Shown: piece after piece, positions 11,380 to 20,801 of the stretch
Layout: each line of letters starts with the position of its first letter
Position numbering within the stretch: position 1 is the first letter of the stretch
Assembly: GCF_029433335.1 (NCBI RefSeq)
Contig: NZ_JAQTHX010000001.1
Location: forward strand, 496,001-560,000
Direction: 5' to 3'
DNA: 64,000 nucleotides
Source: Bifidobacterium sp. ESL0745
Lineage (GTDB): Bacteria > Actinomycetota > Actinomycetes > Actinomycetales > Bifidobacteriaceae
Notes under the pieces: generated by a model
The model's input: the letters and a program-made list of their open reading frames with translations, nothing else
What the model was told of the DNA's origin: nothing
The model's database searches: none
Made by a program: the position numbers and the translations under genes

Positions 11380-11688
11380 AGTGAAGCCAACAAGTCGGTA
11401 AAGTGATATTTGCGAAAATGCGACAATCAATACTTTATTTATCTGGCACAGTTTTGGTGGTTACGTTGTTTCTCAACGAATTCGGACATTGTAAATTCCT
11501 TGTTACATCTTGCCGCGGCGGATAAGGATTTCTTCGCCTACCGTTGTCAAGTTGTGATTGGAATTGTGCGAGGAAATCTAAACGGTAACCGGACGGTTTT
11601 TGAAAGCTGTCGTCACGATTGATACGTACTTCCGGCTTTTGACGTCACGTCAGATGAATGTTCGAAGTGCGGTTTCGACCCTGCGCAT
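11380..11688. other. Intergenic spacer between purT and purC, no gene seen
   Basis: About 310 bases without a credible gene. A 70-codon open frame on the plus strand (11410-11622) has no clear ribosome site and an unremarkable sequence and is not called. The region should contain the rest of the purC promoter and the end of the purT transcript. I saw no recognisable purine riboswitch aptamer. Confidence 0.4.
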
Positions 11689-12960
11689 TCAACTGATGGC
11701 GAGGTTGAGCCTTTCCGCCGTTTTTGCGGCGCTGTCTCTTGCTTCCGTCTCATCGCGGCCGATGGCCAGGGTAACGGCCATACGACGGTGGCCGTTTACC
11801 ATCGGCTTGCCGAAAATGCGCAGGTCTGTATCGGGTTGTGATAGGGCTTGAGGGATGTCGGTAAAGGTTACTTCGCCGTTTCCGGTGACCACGACGGCAT
11901 GGCTTGCTGCGACCTCACCGTTTTTGAGGCCAAGCGCAACGCTTGTTTCGGTGACGGGAATGCCGAGAATGGCTCTGGCATGCAGCGCGAATTCGCTGAG
12001 ATGCTGGGAGATCATCGTCACCATGCCGGTGTCGTGCGGGCGCGGGGAGACTTCGTTGAACAGGACTTCGCCGTTCTTCAAAACGAACAGTTCGACGCCG
12101 AAAACGCCCCAGCCGTGTTCGCCGTCCTTATGGGCGATGCCGACCAACCCGCCGACAGCCTTGCGTGCGATGTCCTGCGCTTTTTCGAGCGTGTTGGGTT
12201 CGACTTGGGCCGGTTGCCATGATTCGCGGTAATCGCCGTCTTCCTGGCGTTGACCGATGGGGGAGCAGACCACGATACCCGCACCGGAAGAGACGGTAAG
12301 CATGGTCAGTTCGTAGTCAAGCGGTGCGAACGCCTCGACGATGACCCGCGAAATTCCGCCGTCTTTGGCATCCCTGCGTCCGGTCTGCGCCTCCTTCCAA
12401 GCCTTTTCAAGATCGCTGTCCGAACGTAATACAGATTGTCCGTGTCCGGAAGAACTCATGACCGGCTTTACTACGCACGGATAGCCGACGGTTTGTGCGC
12501 CGGCTTTGAATTCGTCGAACGAACCGGCGAAACGGTATGGCGTGGTCGGCAGACCCAGCGTTTCATGCATCAAGGTTCGTAAAGCCTCGCGGTCCATGCA
12601 GATCGCCGCGATACGGGAGCTGGGCACCACCTGAACGCCGTTTGAGGCCGCTTCGGCCAATCCCGCGGTTGCGATGGCCTCGATTTCCGGAATGATGATG
12701 GAAGGGCTGACTTTTGCAATCAAATTGCTTAACGCCGTAGGATCGGTCATGTCCAGCACATGGCTTTCCTGCGCGATTTGCATGGCCGGTGCGTGCTCGT
12801 AACTGTCGGCGGCAACGACGAACGCGCCAAGTCTGGTCAGCTCGATGGCGATTTCGCGTCCCAATTCCCCCGAGCCCAGAAGCAGCACTCGCGTTTGGTG
12901 GTTTGCAGCGGGATTGCCAAGCGGATAGTTGGCGGAAGATGATGCAGTTTCAGCGCTCAT
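11689..12960 (-). CDS. purT: Formate-dependent GAR transformylase (PurT)
   Basis: 423 aa ATP-grasp enzyme. Makes formyl-GAR from GAR, formate and ATP, replacing the folate-dependent PurN reaction. It follows E. coli PurT closely: VLLLGSGELGREIAIEL, YEHAPAMQIA, VVKPVMSSSGHGQSV, GQRQEDGDYRESWQP, EVSPRPHDTGMVTMISQ and IFGKPMVNGHRRM. These distinguish it from the related PurK. Start at the ATG at 12960 gives MSAETASSS before the conserved core; the upstream ribosome site is weak. The gene ends about 375 bp before purC on the same strand. Formate for it could be a fermentation product; a formate-channel gene lies about 3 kb away. Confidence 0.95.
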   Translation of the reverse strand: MSAETASSSANYPLGNPAANHQTRVLLLGSGELGREIAIELTRLGAFVVAADSYEHAPAMQIAQESHVLDMTDPTALSNLIAKVSPSIIIPEIEAIATAGLAEAASNGVQVVPSSRIAAICMDREALRTLMHETLGLPTTPYRFAGSFDEFKAGAQTVGYPCVVKPVMSSSGHGQSVLRSDSDLEKAWKEAQTGRRDAKDGGISRVIVEAFAPLDYELTMLTVSSGAGIVVCSPIGQRQEDGDYRESWQPAQVEPNTLEKAQDIARKAVGGLVGIAHKDGEHGWGVFGVELFVLKNGEVLFNEVSPRPHDTGMVTMISQHLSEFALHARAILGIPVTETSVALGLKNGEVAASHAVVVTGNGEVTFTDIPQALSQPDTDLRIFGKPMVNGHRRMAVTLAIGRDETEARDSAAKTAERLNLAIS

Positions 12961-13196
12961 AATTTCATTGTCGCATGGGATGACCCCGAAGCAGGTCAAT
13001 GTTCGATGGATATTGATGGATTGTGAGGTTCGCAATGCTGATTTTTGAAGACGTCATTAAGATTTTGGCCATTAACGGATTGGAATGAAACCGAAAATGC
13101 ATCAATTAAATAACCAAGAATGGCATTGAGCCAACGCGAAATTCGCTTGACGTGTTTCGGTAGCCGTGAATCACTCGACAGCGTTAGGATTGAACC

Positions 13197-14582
13197 ATGC
13201 CAGATTCCCGAAACGCTGCAGGCGAGGCCGACAATCCACTGACCATTGCACTGGTCGTGGATTCGGTCGGCAACAGGGGCAATGGCACTTCCAATTCGGC
13301 GTTGCAATATGCCAAAGAGCTTGAGCGACAAGGACACCATGTCAGGCTGGTCGGCGTAGGTGCGCCGGACTATCCGGTCGAGGTCCACCATCTGCCGTTC
13401 GTTTCATGGCTTGCGGCAAAACAGCAGATGCAGTTTGCGCAGCCTGATGATGTGGTTTTCCGGCGGGCATTCGAGGACGTCGACGCGGTGCATATCTACA
13501 TGCCGTTCAAGTTCGGCAGGCGTGCGCTGGCCATTGCGCGTTCGATGGGCATTCCGGTAACCGCAGGCTTCCACCTCCAACCGGAAAACGTCACGTATTC
13601 GGCCGGTCCGTTGCGTTATATCCCCGGTATTCCGTCGCTGATCTACTACCTGTTCGATTTCTGGTTGTATCGGCATGTCGGCCATATTCACACTCCGAGC
13701 CAGATGATTGCCCGTCAGCTACGCGCCCACGGTTATCATGCGCGACTGCACGTTATCTCCAACGGATATTCGAGCCGTTTCCATCCTGCGCAAGCCGAAT
13801 CTAATAATGAAGAAGATGATGAATGCGACCAGCACAGTAGAACAAGTGCTGATATTAGAACTTTGGATGGAGGTATAAGTGAACGCCATAACAGCGATCT
13901 AGCTGGTGTCGACAAAGACGACAGCGCGGAGATCGTGGTCCAGGATTCTCATGGAACTCGACCCATGTTTTCGAAAAGGCGTGTTTCCTTGGCCGCGGCG
14001 CCTGAAGTTCAAGACTCTCATGGTTCTCAGCGTGCGTTCCGTATCATCGCTTCGGGGCGACTTACCCACGAAAAGGACCACGAGACGCTGATTCGTGCCA
14101 TCGCGTTAAGCAAGCATGCCTCTCAAATCGATCTGACCATCTGCGGCACCGGCCCGTTGCAATTCCGTCTACGGCGACTTGCCAGGCGGCTGTTGCCCCG
14201 GCCTGCGCATATCGGCTTCCATGCCAATGAAGATATGCCGAACCTGTTGCGGCAGGCCGATTTGCTGGTTCACCCTTCCATCGTCGACATCGAATCGCTC
14301 AGTGTGCTCGAAGGCATCGCCTCCGGTCTGGTGCCGGTTATCGCCGATTCGCCGCTTTCGGCCGCCAGCCAGTTCGCGCTGACCGATTCCTCGGTTTCCC
14401 CGGCTCGCAATGCCAAGGCGCTCGCGCGTCGCATCGATTGGTGGATCGAACATCCGCAAGAGCGTGCACAGTGGGGGCCAAGATACGCACAGGAAGCACG
14501 CGAGAAATACGCGTTGCCGCAGTGCGTCCGTCAATTCGTTGTGATGGAGCGTGAAGCCATCGCCGACGCCCGGCGTCAATAG
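13197..14582 (+). CDS. Glycosyltransferase, GT4-type
   Basis: 461 aa, no membrane segments. Rossmann-like N-terminal half (LTIALVVDSVGNRGNGTSN, HVRLVGVGAPDYPV) and C-terminal half with the GT-B pattern IIASGRLTHEKDHETLIRA, GTGPL and the acidic PSIVDIESLSVLEGIASG motif that contacts the sugar nucleotide. The fold suggests transfer of a sugar from a nucleotide or phosphate donor to a glycolipid or other acceptor; the substrate is not identifiable. Between the halves, residues about 200-285 are a low-complexity insert holding a repeated VQDSHG motif. It is transcribed divergently from purT and converges on the threonine aldolase gene. GT4 membership is confident, function is not. Confidence 0.85.
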   Translation: MPDSRNAAGEADNPLTIALVVDSVGNRGNGTSNSALQYAKELERQGHHVRLVGVGAPDYPVEVHHLPFVSWLAAKQQMQFAQPDDVVFRRAFEDVDAVHIYMPFKFGRRALAIARSMGIPVTAGFHLQPENVTYSAGPLRYIPGIPSLIYYLFDFWLYRHVGHIHTPSQMIARQLRAHGYHARLHVISNGYSSRFHPAQAESNNEEDDECDQHSRTSADIRTLDGGISERHNSDLAGVDKDDSAEIVVQDSHGTRPMFSKRRVSLAAAPEVQDSHGSQRAFRIIASGRLTHEKDHETLIRAIALSKHASQIDLTICGTGPLQFRLRRLARRLLPRPAHIGFHANEDMPNLLRQADLLVHPSIVDIESLSVLEGIASGLVPVIADSPLSAASQFALTDSSVSPARNAKALARRIDWWIEHPQERAQWGPRYAQEAREKYALPQCVRQFVVMEREAIADARRQ

Positions 14583-14596
14583 ACAGACATCCATGT

Positions 14597-14729
14597 TAGT
14601 GCGACGAAAAGCACGGAAAAAGATGAAAAAGCGTGCTTTTGGTCGCGGTATGGATTTCGGCGCGACGAAAAGCATGAAAAATCCTGCTTTTTGTCGCACT
14701 AGTTCATGAATCTGCGACACAAAGCAGGA
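14597..14729. repeat. Nested hairpin cluster between convergent genes
   Basis: Three related copies of GCGAC(G/A)(A/C)AAAGCA occur at 14601, 14662 and 14714. The first pairs with CGTGCTTTTGGTCGC (14632-14646), the second with CCTGCTTTTTGTCGC (14683-14697). The outermost arms, TAGTGCGACGAAAAGCA (14597-14613) and its complement at 14685-14701, differ at one base. The cluster separates the convergent glycosyltransferase and threonine aldolase genes and may terminate both, but the copy number suggests a repeat element. Confidence 0.7.
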
Positions 14730-14751
14730 TGATCAGCAGCTTCAGCAGATG

Positions 14752-15777
14752 TTACAGCAGCGCGATGAGCTGGTCGGTGTGCTCCTGGGTTGTCGCCCAG
14801 CTGGTGCAGATGCGCATCACCGAATGCGTGTCGTCGTACTTCTCGAGGAAGCCCATGGCGACCTGCGGGGAAAGACGGTTGATGGTCGGTTGATCCATCG
14901 CCACAAAGATTTGGTTGGTCATATTCGGATATACAAGCTGATAGCCCTTGGCCTTGAGCGCCGTGCGAATCTGATCAGCCATTACGTTGGCATTTCTGGC
15001 GATCTTCGTGTAAAGCCCGTCGGTAAACAGCGTGTCGAACTGCAGACCGAGTAGCCAACCCTTGGCCAATAGCGCGCCATGCTGCTTGATCTGCGTGAGG
15101 AAATGCTTGGGCGTGTTGTGCTTGGTGAAGACGACCGCCTCTCCGAACAGGGCTCCGACTTTGGTGCCGCCGATATAGAAAACGTCGGCGATGCGTGCGA
15201 TGTCTTCAAGCGTCAGGTCGTTGCCGGCGGCGGTGAGCCCGTAGCCCAGGCGCGCTCCGTCAAGGAAGAGCGGCATATCGTATTTGTGCGCGACTTCGGC
15301 GATGGCCGTGAGTTCCGCCTTGGTATACATCGTGCCGTATTCGGTGGGGTGCGAGACATAGACGCAACCGGGGAAGACCATATGGGTGTAGTTGCCATCG
15401 GCATAGAAATCCTTGCAGTATTGGTCTAAATCGGCCGCGTCGATCTTGCCTTCATGGCTTGGTAGCGTGAGCACTTTGTGCCCGGTCGATTCCACGGCTC
15501 CCGCCTCATGGACGTTGATGTGTCCGTTAGTCGCGGCGACTGCGCCGGCGTAGGCCGGGGTTATGGTGTCGATAACCGTCTGATTGGCCTGCGTGCCGCC
15601 GACGAGGAACCAGACATCGGCGTCCGGGCATCCGCAAGCCTGGCGGATCTTTTCTTTGGCGGAATCGCAATACTTGTCCGATCCATAGCCAGGCAGCTGC
15701 TCCATATTGGTCTCGGCCATTCGCTTGAGGATTTCGGGATGGGCGCCTTCCGTGTAATCACTGGTGAAATCCAGCAT
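14752..15777 (-). CDS. Low-specificity threonine aldolase (beta-eliminating lyase family)
   Basis: 341 aa PLP enzyme that cleaves threonine or allo-threonine to glycine and acetaldehyde. Visible motifs are MLDFTSDYTEGAHPEIL at the N-terminus, LVGGTQANQTV, the Asp/Arg pair LFLDGARLGYGL, and the PLP-binding Lys in YIGGTKVGALFGE (about residue 205). Start is the ATG at 15777 with AAGGAG upstream; the open frame continues far beyond, but that part is antisense to other sequence and lacks family similarity. It is followed by the nested hairpin cluster. Acting in the other direction it could supply glycine, which PurD uses, but that link is inference. Confidence 0.93.
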   Translation of the reverse strand: MLDFTSDYTEGAHPEILKRMAETNMEQLPGYGSDKYCDSAKEKIRQACGCPDADVWFLVGGTQANQTVIDTITPAYAGAVAATNGHINVHEAGAVESTGHKVLTLPSHEGKIDAADLDQYCKDFYADGNYTHMVFPGCVYVSHPTEYGTMYTKAELTAIAEVAHKYDMPLFLDGARLGYGLTAAGNDLTLEDIARIADVFYIGGTKVGALFGEAVVFTKHNTPKHFLTQIKQHGALLAKGWLLGLQFDTLFTDGLYTKIARNANVMADQIRTALKAKGYQLVYPNMTNQIFVAMDQPTINRLSPQVAMGFLEKYDDTHSVMRICTSWATTQEHTDQLIALL

Positions 15778-15986
15778 GTTGCTCCTTAATTCGCGTATGA
15801 GGATATGCCCCACCATAATCCCACCGGTGGTTATGAAGGACGGAAATGTGCGATTTGTGGAAAACCTGGTTTCGTTTTTATAAAGGTAAAAGGGATGTCG
15901 GCAATCGAAGTGCGAACACCCCTTTTGTTCAGGATTGGACTTGTCCGAACGGTAGAAGCGACGAAGGCTGCAAGTCTGAATTTGTG

Positions 15987-16880
15987 TTATTTGTTTGTTT
16001 CCGTTGCCGTGGTGATGCCGCGTTCGTCGTTCATGGTCGCGAAATTGAGTCCGATGAGGATACCGCCGCCCACGAGGTTGCCGAGGATGGCCACCACGAT
16101 CACCAGGATCGCCTTCCACGCGTTGATTACCCCATACATACCGAGGATGAGGAACATCGCGGAATCGGCCACGGAGTGTTCGAAGCCGCAGAAGGTGAAG
16201 ACCAGCACCGCCACCACCATGATGATGCACTTGGTGAAATCGTTGGAAAGCTTGCCGTTATAGACCATGAGCATGGCGATGTTGATGCAGAAGTTGCAGA
16301 AGATCGCGCGCACGAAGAGGTCGCCGATCCCGTCCGCGGAGTTGAGATAGTTGAGTTTGGTGTTGGCCGCCGCGAGCATGACGTCATAACTTGCCCCGGA
16401 AATGATGGTCGAGAAGCGCAGGATGACGGCCACGATGAGCGCGCCCAGAAGATTGCCGAGTAGGCACAGGCCGAGGAGCTTCAACGATTGTAACCAACCG
16501 ATGCGCTTGTGATAGGCACCGACGCTGACAACCATCATATTGGAGGTCAGCAGTTCCGAATTGGTGTAGTAGATGAGCACCAGCGCCCAGCCGAAAGTGG
16601 TTCCGGCCAGTACTTTGCCCGCCAGCAGCAGCCCCGGTCCGCCTTTGGAGCTTGCCCCCATGATGACCCAGAACGCGGTGAAAAAGACGCCGACCAGAAT
16701 GCCTGCCATGGTTGCGCGCTGGATGTAGCGTCCGGTCATCTTGCCGGTCATGGTCTCTTTGCTGTCAAGCGCATCGAGCACGGTCGAGATGAACGCGCGT
16801 CCTGGGAACAGTGGTCTGGTCTCGTCCTCGGTCCTTTCGACCTCGGCGATGGTGGTCTTGATTTCGGATAATTTTCCCAT
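15987..16880 (-). CDS. Formate/nitrite transporter (FocA/NirC family)
   Basis: 297 aa integral membrane protein with six hydrophobic segments. FNT hallmarks are present: TNSELLTSNMM, GNLLGALIVA and CGFEHSVADSAMFL, the last holding the pore His. Members are pentameric channels for formate, nitrite or related small anions. In a bifidobacterium that makes formate by pyruvate formate-lyase, formate export or uptake is the likely role, and PurT encoded nearby consumes formate. Start at the ATG at 16880 with AGAAAG upstream; a longer frame to 16928 lacks a site. The C-terminus is Thr/Glu-rich and ends in NK. Confidence 0.93.
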   Translation of the reverse strand: MGKLSEIKTTIAEVERTEDETRPLFPGRAFISTVLDALDSKETMTGKMTGRYIQRATMAGILVGVFFTAFWVIMGASSKGGPGLLLAGKVLAGTTFGWALVLIYYTNSELLTSNMMVVSVGAYHKRIGWLQSLKLLGLCLLGNLLGALIVAVILRFSTIISGASYDVMLAAANTKLNYLNSADGIGDLFVRAIFCNFCINIAMLMVYNGKLSNDFTKCIIMVVAVLVFTFCGFEHSVADSAMFLILGMYGVINAWKAILVIVVAILGNLVGGGILIGLNFATMNDERGITTATETNK

Positions 16881-17154
16881 GGTTCTTTCTGTGTTTTTGC
16901 TCTGTCTATTGATTGATTGGAACGCCAAAAAGTTCGTAGAACTTCATTATGGGCCTGTATGTTCGCCGATTGGTTGGAATATGGTATTTTTGTAACCAAG
17001 AACACATGGCAGTTGTGAGAGACGTCACAAATAGCTTGTCATTGCTTTCTTTACGACGCGCCGATGACCCAAGGTCTTGAGAATCATGTATAGTTCTTAT
17101 CTGTTGTGCGGATGTTGATCTGGTTCATTGAAACGATCGGTGTCCGACTTCGAT

Positions 17155-17231
17155 GGTGGCCATAGCTCAGCAGGTAGAGCATCTGATTGTGGTTCAGAAG
17201 GTCGCGCGTTCGAACCGCGTTGGCCACCCCA
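17155..17231 (+). tRNA. tRNA-His (GTG anticodon)
   Basis: The cloverleaf is complete: acceptor GTGGCCA (17156-17162) with TGGCCAC (17221-17227), D arm AGCTCAGCAGGTAGAGC, anticodon arm with GTG, and T arm with GTTCGAAC. The extra G at 17155 pairs with the C discriminator, the G-1:C73 feature diagnostic of tRNA-His. CCA is encoded (17229-17231). Confidence 0.97.
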
Positions 17232-17233
17232 TC

Positions 17234-17270
17234 AATCCTCGGAATCGCAAGGTTCCGGGGATTTTGTCTT
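17234..17270 (+). terminator. Terminator after tRNA-His
   Basis: AATCCTCGGAATC (17234-17246) pairs, with G-U wobbles, with GGTTCCGGGGATT (17251-17263) around a GCAA tetraloop, followed by TTGTCTTT. It starts three bases after the CCA end. Confidence 0.85.
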
Positions 17271-17314
17271 TGGAATTTTGAGTCCAACCCAATATTAGTT
17301 AATTTAGGATAACG

Positions 17315-18271
17315 TTAATTCTTCCAGCGCAGTCTTCCGTCGGATGCTACACGGCAGGTCAATGTATTCGAACTGCGGTCTGATTGTGCCTGTGCGCCCT
17401 CTGGTGTGCAAAATGCGCCGCCGTGTGCCTTGCCCATCGATGGTTTTTGAACCTCTTGAGGTGTAGGTTGAGGCTGTGGAACAGGTTGCGTAGCGGGCTG
17501 AGGTGCAGGTAGAGGTTGTGGCGCTGGTTTCGCAGGTTGTGCCGCCTGTTGCTGGGCCGGCTTCTGAGTAGGTTGTTGAGCTTGTTGCAGGGCCTGTTGG
17601 GAAGATTGTTGTTGATCCTGTTGAGCAGCCGCTTCTTGTTGTGCTTTCTGCTGGTCGTCTGCCTGCTGTTTCTCCTTCAGATCGGCTTGTTCTTTATCCC
17701 ACTTGTCGGCTTTTTCCTGCGCAGATTTGAGATCTTTCTTTGTTTGATTCAGATCTTTTTCATTTTTCTGGTACTGGGTTTCGAGTTGCTGATAACTGTT
17801 GTTCAGCTCTCTGTATTCGGTCGAATCCTTTGGGTTGGAACTCCCGCCTCCACCCATGGCAAAGCCAATAATAAGCGCGATGAAAGCTGCCAGTATGGTC
17901 TTCCAATGACGTTTCAGAAAGCCTGGTTTCTTATTTCCCTTTCCTTTGCCATTCTCTGGGAAGTGCTTATTCGGAGATCCGCCCACTGGTGGCAATTGCT
18001 GTGTAGGAGCGGGGTTCGCTGCATTCATAGTGTTGGCATCTGCATTTATTCCGCCTTCTGCGGTACCTGTGCTCGTGGTGGCGCTTTTCAACGGCTCGGA
18101 ATAATACAGTCCCGTGCCGGGTATGGAGGCGCCGACCGTGGCGCCGTTTTTGTTGACCGTGACATGTGGCTCCCCGTGCTTGCCAACAGTGAGCCCGGTT
18201 ATTCCTTTTTTGCCAATGTTGACGCGCAGGTCTTTGCCTAAATTGACGCTCTTCCTCAATCTCCATCCCAT
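17315..18271 (-). CDS. DUF4236-domain membrane protein with coiled coil
   Basis: 318 aa. Residues 1-58 match the DUF4236 pattern (MGWRLRKSVNLGKDLRVN, then SIPGTGLYYSEP), a small domain of unknown function at the N-terminus of many bacterial proteins. Then come a polar linker (to 120), one membrane segment (about 124-140), a charged coiled coil (about 152-205), a Gln/Ala/Pro-rich stretch (206-275) and a conserved-looking C-terminal tail with two Cys that could form a disulphide (GAFCTPEGAQ and LTCRVASDG). The C-terminal part probably faces outside the membrane. Start ATG has a GAGAAG site. Function unknown. Confidence 0.85.
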   Translation of the reverse strand: MGWRLRKSVNLGKDLRVNIGKKGITGLTVGKHGEPHVTVNKNGATVGASIPGTGLYYSEPLKSATTSTGTAEGGINADANTMNAANPAPTQQLPPVGGSPNKHFPENGKGKGNKKPGFLKRHWKTILAAFIALIIGFAMGGGGSSNPKDSTEYRELNNSYQQLETQYQKNEKDLNQTKKDLKSAQEKADKWDKEQADLKEKQQADDQQKAQQEAAAQQDQQQSSQQALQQAQQPTQKPAQQQAAQPAKPAPQPLPAPQPATQPVPQPQPTPQEVQKPSMGKAHGGAFCTPEGAQAQSDRSSNTLTCRVASDGRLRWKN

Positions 18272-18444
18272 GATCTTCTCTTTCGTTTGGCGATGGTGCC
18301 ATGTCTAGTTTACTGCAATATCTGCGAAATTTCGTCAATAAAGCGATGTCAGATAAGGTCAGAGCGTTATTTCCCGTTATGCGGCCTTACCTTGGAGGCG
18401 TTATCGAAACGTAATACGTCTTGTGATATGAAGAGAATGATGAT

Positions 18445-19170
18445 ATGAGATTGAAAAGATGGGAGTCGGCTACCGAATGGCCATTGACGATTCTTTCGGT
18501 TGTTTTTCTTGTGATTTATGCCTGGCAGATTCTCGCGGAACCAAGAGGGTTTTGGGGCAGTGTCTCAGAATGGTCGATGAATGCGCTTTGGCTGCTTTTT
18601 GCCATTGACTATGTGGTTTCTTTCCTGCTTGCCGATGGCAAATGGAATTTCTTCAAATCGCATCTGTTCGACTTGGCTGTTGTGGCATTGCCGATCATCC
18701 GACCATTGCGGGCGTTGCGCGTTCTCAGCGCACTGAATGCGCTGCACAAGACCAGCGGCATGGCACTTCGGGGCAAAATTGTGATTTACGTGGTTGCATG
18801 CGCCGTTCTTCTGGTAATCGTAGGCTCTCTCGCCGTACTTGACGAGGAGCGTTACGCGCCAGGAGCCACCATCAAAACGTGGCCGGACGCGCTATGGTGG
18901 ACGTTCGTCACCATCACCACGGTGGGGTATGGCGACTATGCCCCGGTCACAGCGACCGGAAGGGTGATAGCGTTTGTTCTTATGGTCGCCGGTATCGGCA
19001 TTATCGGTGTTGTCACAGGCACTTTTGGCTCGTGGATCGTCGACCAGGTAAGCGTCGACGAGGAAAAGAACACTGAAATAACACGTCAGCAGATCGAGGA
19101 GTTGTCACAGCGTCTCGAGCATATCGAGCAGATGCTGGAAAAGGAGAATAGCGACGTTCCTTCTAATTAG
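18445..19170 (+). CDS. Voltage-gated-type potassium channel
   Basis: 241 aa. Six hydrophobic segments; the pore loop carries the K+ selectivity filter TVGYGD (about residues 158-163), and the S4-like helix RPLRALRVLSALNAL holds regularly spaced Arg residues, so a voltage sensor may be present. A short cytoplasmic coiled coil closes the protein (about 205-235, Glu/Gln-rich), probably for tetramer assembly. Single gene, convergent with the aldehyde dehydrogenase, with less than 100 bp between. Role is likely membrane-potential or K+ homeostasis; no regulator domain is fused. Confidence 0.9.
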   Translation: MRLKRWESATEWPLTILSVVFLVIYAWQILAEPRGFWGSVSEWSMNALWLLFAIDYVVSFLLADGKWNFFKSHLFDLAVVALPIIRPLRALRVLSALNALHKTSGMALRGKIVIYVVACAVLLVIVGSLAVLDEERYAPGATIKTWPDALWWTFVTITTVGYGDYAPVTATGRVIAFVLMVAGIGIIGVVTGTFGSWIVDQVSVDEEKNTEITRQQIEELSQRLEHIEQMLEKENSDVPSN

Positions 19171-19266
19171 GGTATGTCCAATAAGATAATGTCCCTCATT
19201 TGCCGGTATAAGGTCATAGTCCAACGATGGTGTCGAGACCGGCCGAAAGACAATTCAAGTTATCGG

Positions 19267-20640
19267 CTACCGCAAAGTCGATTTTGCGTTTTTGAACCTT
19301 GGATACGGCGGATAAGTCAGTCTCAACGTATCCGGGAACGTTGGCTTGCTGGTCACGGTTTTGACGTGGCTGAACTCGAGAAAACCGGTTTTGCCGTGGT
19401 AGGAACCCATGCCGGAGGCCCCGGCGCCGCCGAAGGGCAGACGACTGGAAAGCAAGTGTCCAAGTGGCAGGTTGAATCCGAGCGCGCCTGAGCTGGTATG
19501 CCGTTCGAAGAGCTGCCGGGTGGCCTTGGAACGGGTAAATACATATAACGCCAACGGTTTCGGGCGTTTGTTGATGAACGTAACCGCCTCTTTTGCGTTG
19601 CGCACGGCAATAATCGGTAGAATTGGACCGAAGATTTCCTCTTTCATCACGGGGTCGTCAGCTCGGACATCGGTGAGGATAGTCGGGGCGATGTAGAGGC
19701 GCTCGCGATCCGTTTTGCCGCCGTCGAATGTTTTTGCGCCGTCCGGCAGCAACTTGGCAAGCCTATCGAATTGCTTGGTGTTGACGATACGTCCGTAACT
19801 GGCGGATTCAGCGGGGTTGTCACCAAAGAATTTTCGCGTGAAAGTGGCGATTTTCTGTGCCAAGGGTTTGACCAAGTCAGGAGTGGTCAGAACATAATCC
19901 GGCGCCACACAGGTCTGGCCGGCATTCGTAAAGCGGCCCCAGGCGATGCGTCCGGCCGCGACATCGAGATTGGCGCTCGCGTCTACAAACACAGGGGATT
20001 TACCGCCCAATTCAAGAGTTACCGGCGTGAGGTGTTTCGCCGCTGCCGTCATGATGATCGAGCCGACTTTGCCGTTTCCAGTATAGAAAATATGATCGAA
20101 CGGTTGTGTCAACAGCTCTGTGGTTTCGGGTACTGCGCCTTGGACGACGGCAAACGCGCGGGGATCGAGATATTCGTCGATAAGCTTTTCCAACAATGCG
20201 CTGGTGTTGGGGGAGAGCTCGGAAGGCTTGAGACATACGCAGTTGCCGGCCGCGATGGCATCGACCATCGGTTCAAGGCTCAGCATCAGCGGATAGTTCC
20301 ACGGCGAAATCACCAGAACGACGCCTTTGGGTTCGGCTATCGTCCAGCTTCTCGCCGGCTGCATCAAAAGTGGCATAGCCACATGGTGTCGCCCGCTCCA
20401 ACGTTCTAAACGCGGCTTGACGAATTTTATCTCGTCGAGAACGAGCTTGATTTCCATCAACGCTGTTTCGGCCGCCGGCTTGCCAAGATCGAGATACACT
20501 GCCCACTCGATATCCTTTCGATGAGCAGTGATCATGCGTTTCATACGTTCGAGTTGCTCGCGGCGCCATGCCAAAGACAGTGTTTGATCGGTAGTGAAAA
20601 AGTGGTGAAGCCCGGTTACGGTCTCATTCATATCCATCAT
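19267..20640 (-). CDS. Aldehyde dehydrogenase, ALDH3-like
   Basis: 457 aa NAD(P)+-dependent enzyme oxidising aldehydes to acids. Motifs: SPWNYPLMLSLEP, KPSELSPNTS (nucleotide site), TGNGKVGSIIM, general base Glu in VTLELGGKSP, catalytic Cys in NAGQTCVAPDYVL, and EEIFGPILP. The short C-terminus and the sequence pattern fit the class-3/fatty-aldehyde group rather than betaine aldehyde types. Start chosen at the ATG at 20640 (MMDMNETVTG), which has AAGGA seven bases before; the ATG at 20655 lacks a site. It is divergent from the deaminase gene. Substrate not predictable. Confidence 0.92.
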   Translation of the reverse strand: MMDMNETVTGLHHFFTTDQTLSLAWRREQLERMKRMITAHRKDIEWAVYLDLGKPAAETALMEIKLVLDEIKFVKPRLERWSGRHHVAMPLLMQPARSWTIAEPKGVVLVISPWNYPLMLSLEPMVDAIAAGNCVCLKPSELSPNTSALLEKLIDEYLDPRAFAVVQGAVPETTELLTQPFDHIFYTGNGKVGSIIMTAAAKHLTPVTLELGGKSPVFVDASANLDVAAGRIAWGRFTNAGQTCVAPDYVLTTPDLVKPLAQKIATFTRKFFGDNPAESASYGRIVNTKQFDRLAKLLPDGAKTFDGGKTDRERLYIAPTILTDVRADDPVMKEEIFGPILPIIAVRNAKEAVTFINKRPKPLALYVFTRSKATRQLFERHTSSGALGFNLPLGHLLSSRLPFGGAGASGMGSYHGKTGFLEFSHVKTVTSKPTFPDTLRLTYPPYPRFKNAKSTLR

Positions 20641-20801
20641 GTTCCTGTCCTTCATCGTGCGTTCGTCGGTATGCTCAACTCTATATGTCCATGGCGAACG
20701 ACGAACGTAACAGTTGTCATTACGATGTTGGATTTTCTGGCTCGGGAACATGCTACATTCGTGGTGTCAGCGCTGTTTATCTTTATTGGAAAGGCATGTT
20801 C

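Noticed and set aside
11410..11622. 70-codon plus-strand ORF between purC and purT
   Set aside because: No ribosome site or conserved pattern, and it overlaps the probable purC promoter region.
14752..16230. 492-codon version of threonine aldolase
   Set aside because: The extra N-terminal part runs into the complement of the FNT gene end; the ATG at 15777 has AAGGAG.
17155..17314. tRNA-His as an integration site for a mobile element
   Set aside because: No integrase and no copy of the tRNA 3' end downstream were seen; the next gene is a single DUF4236 protein.
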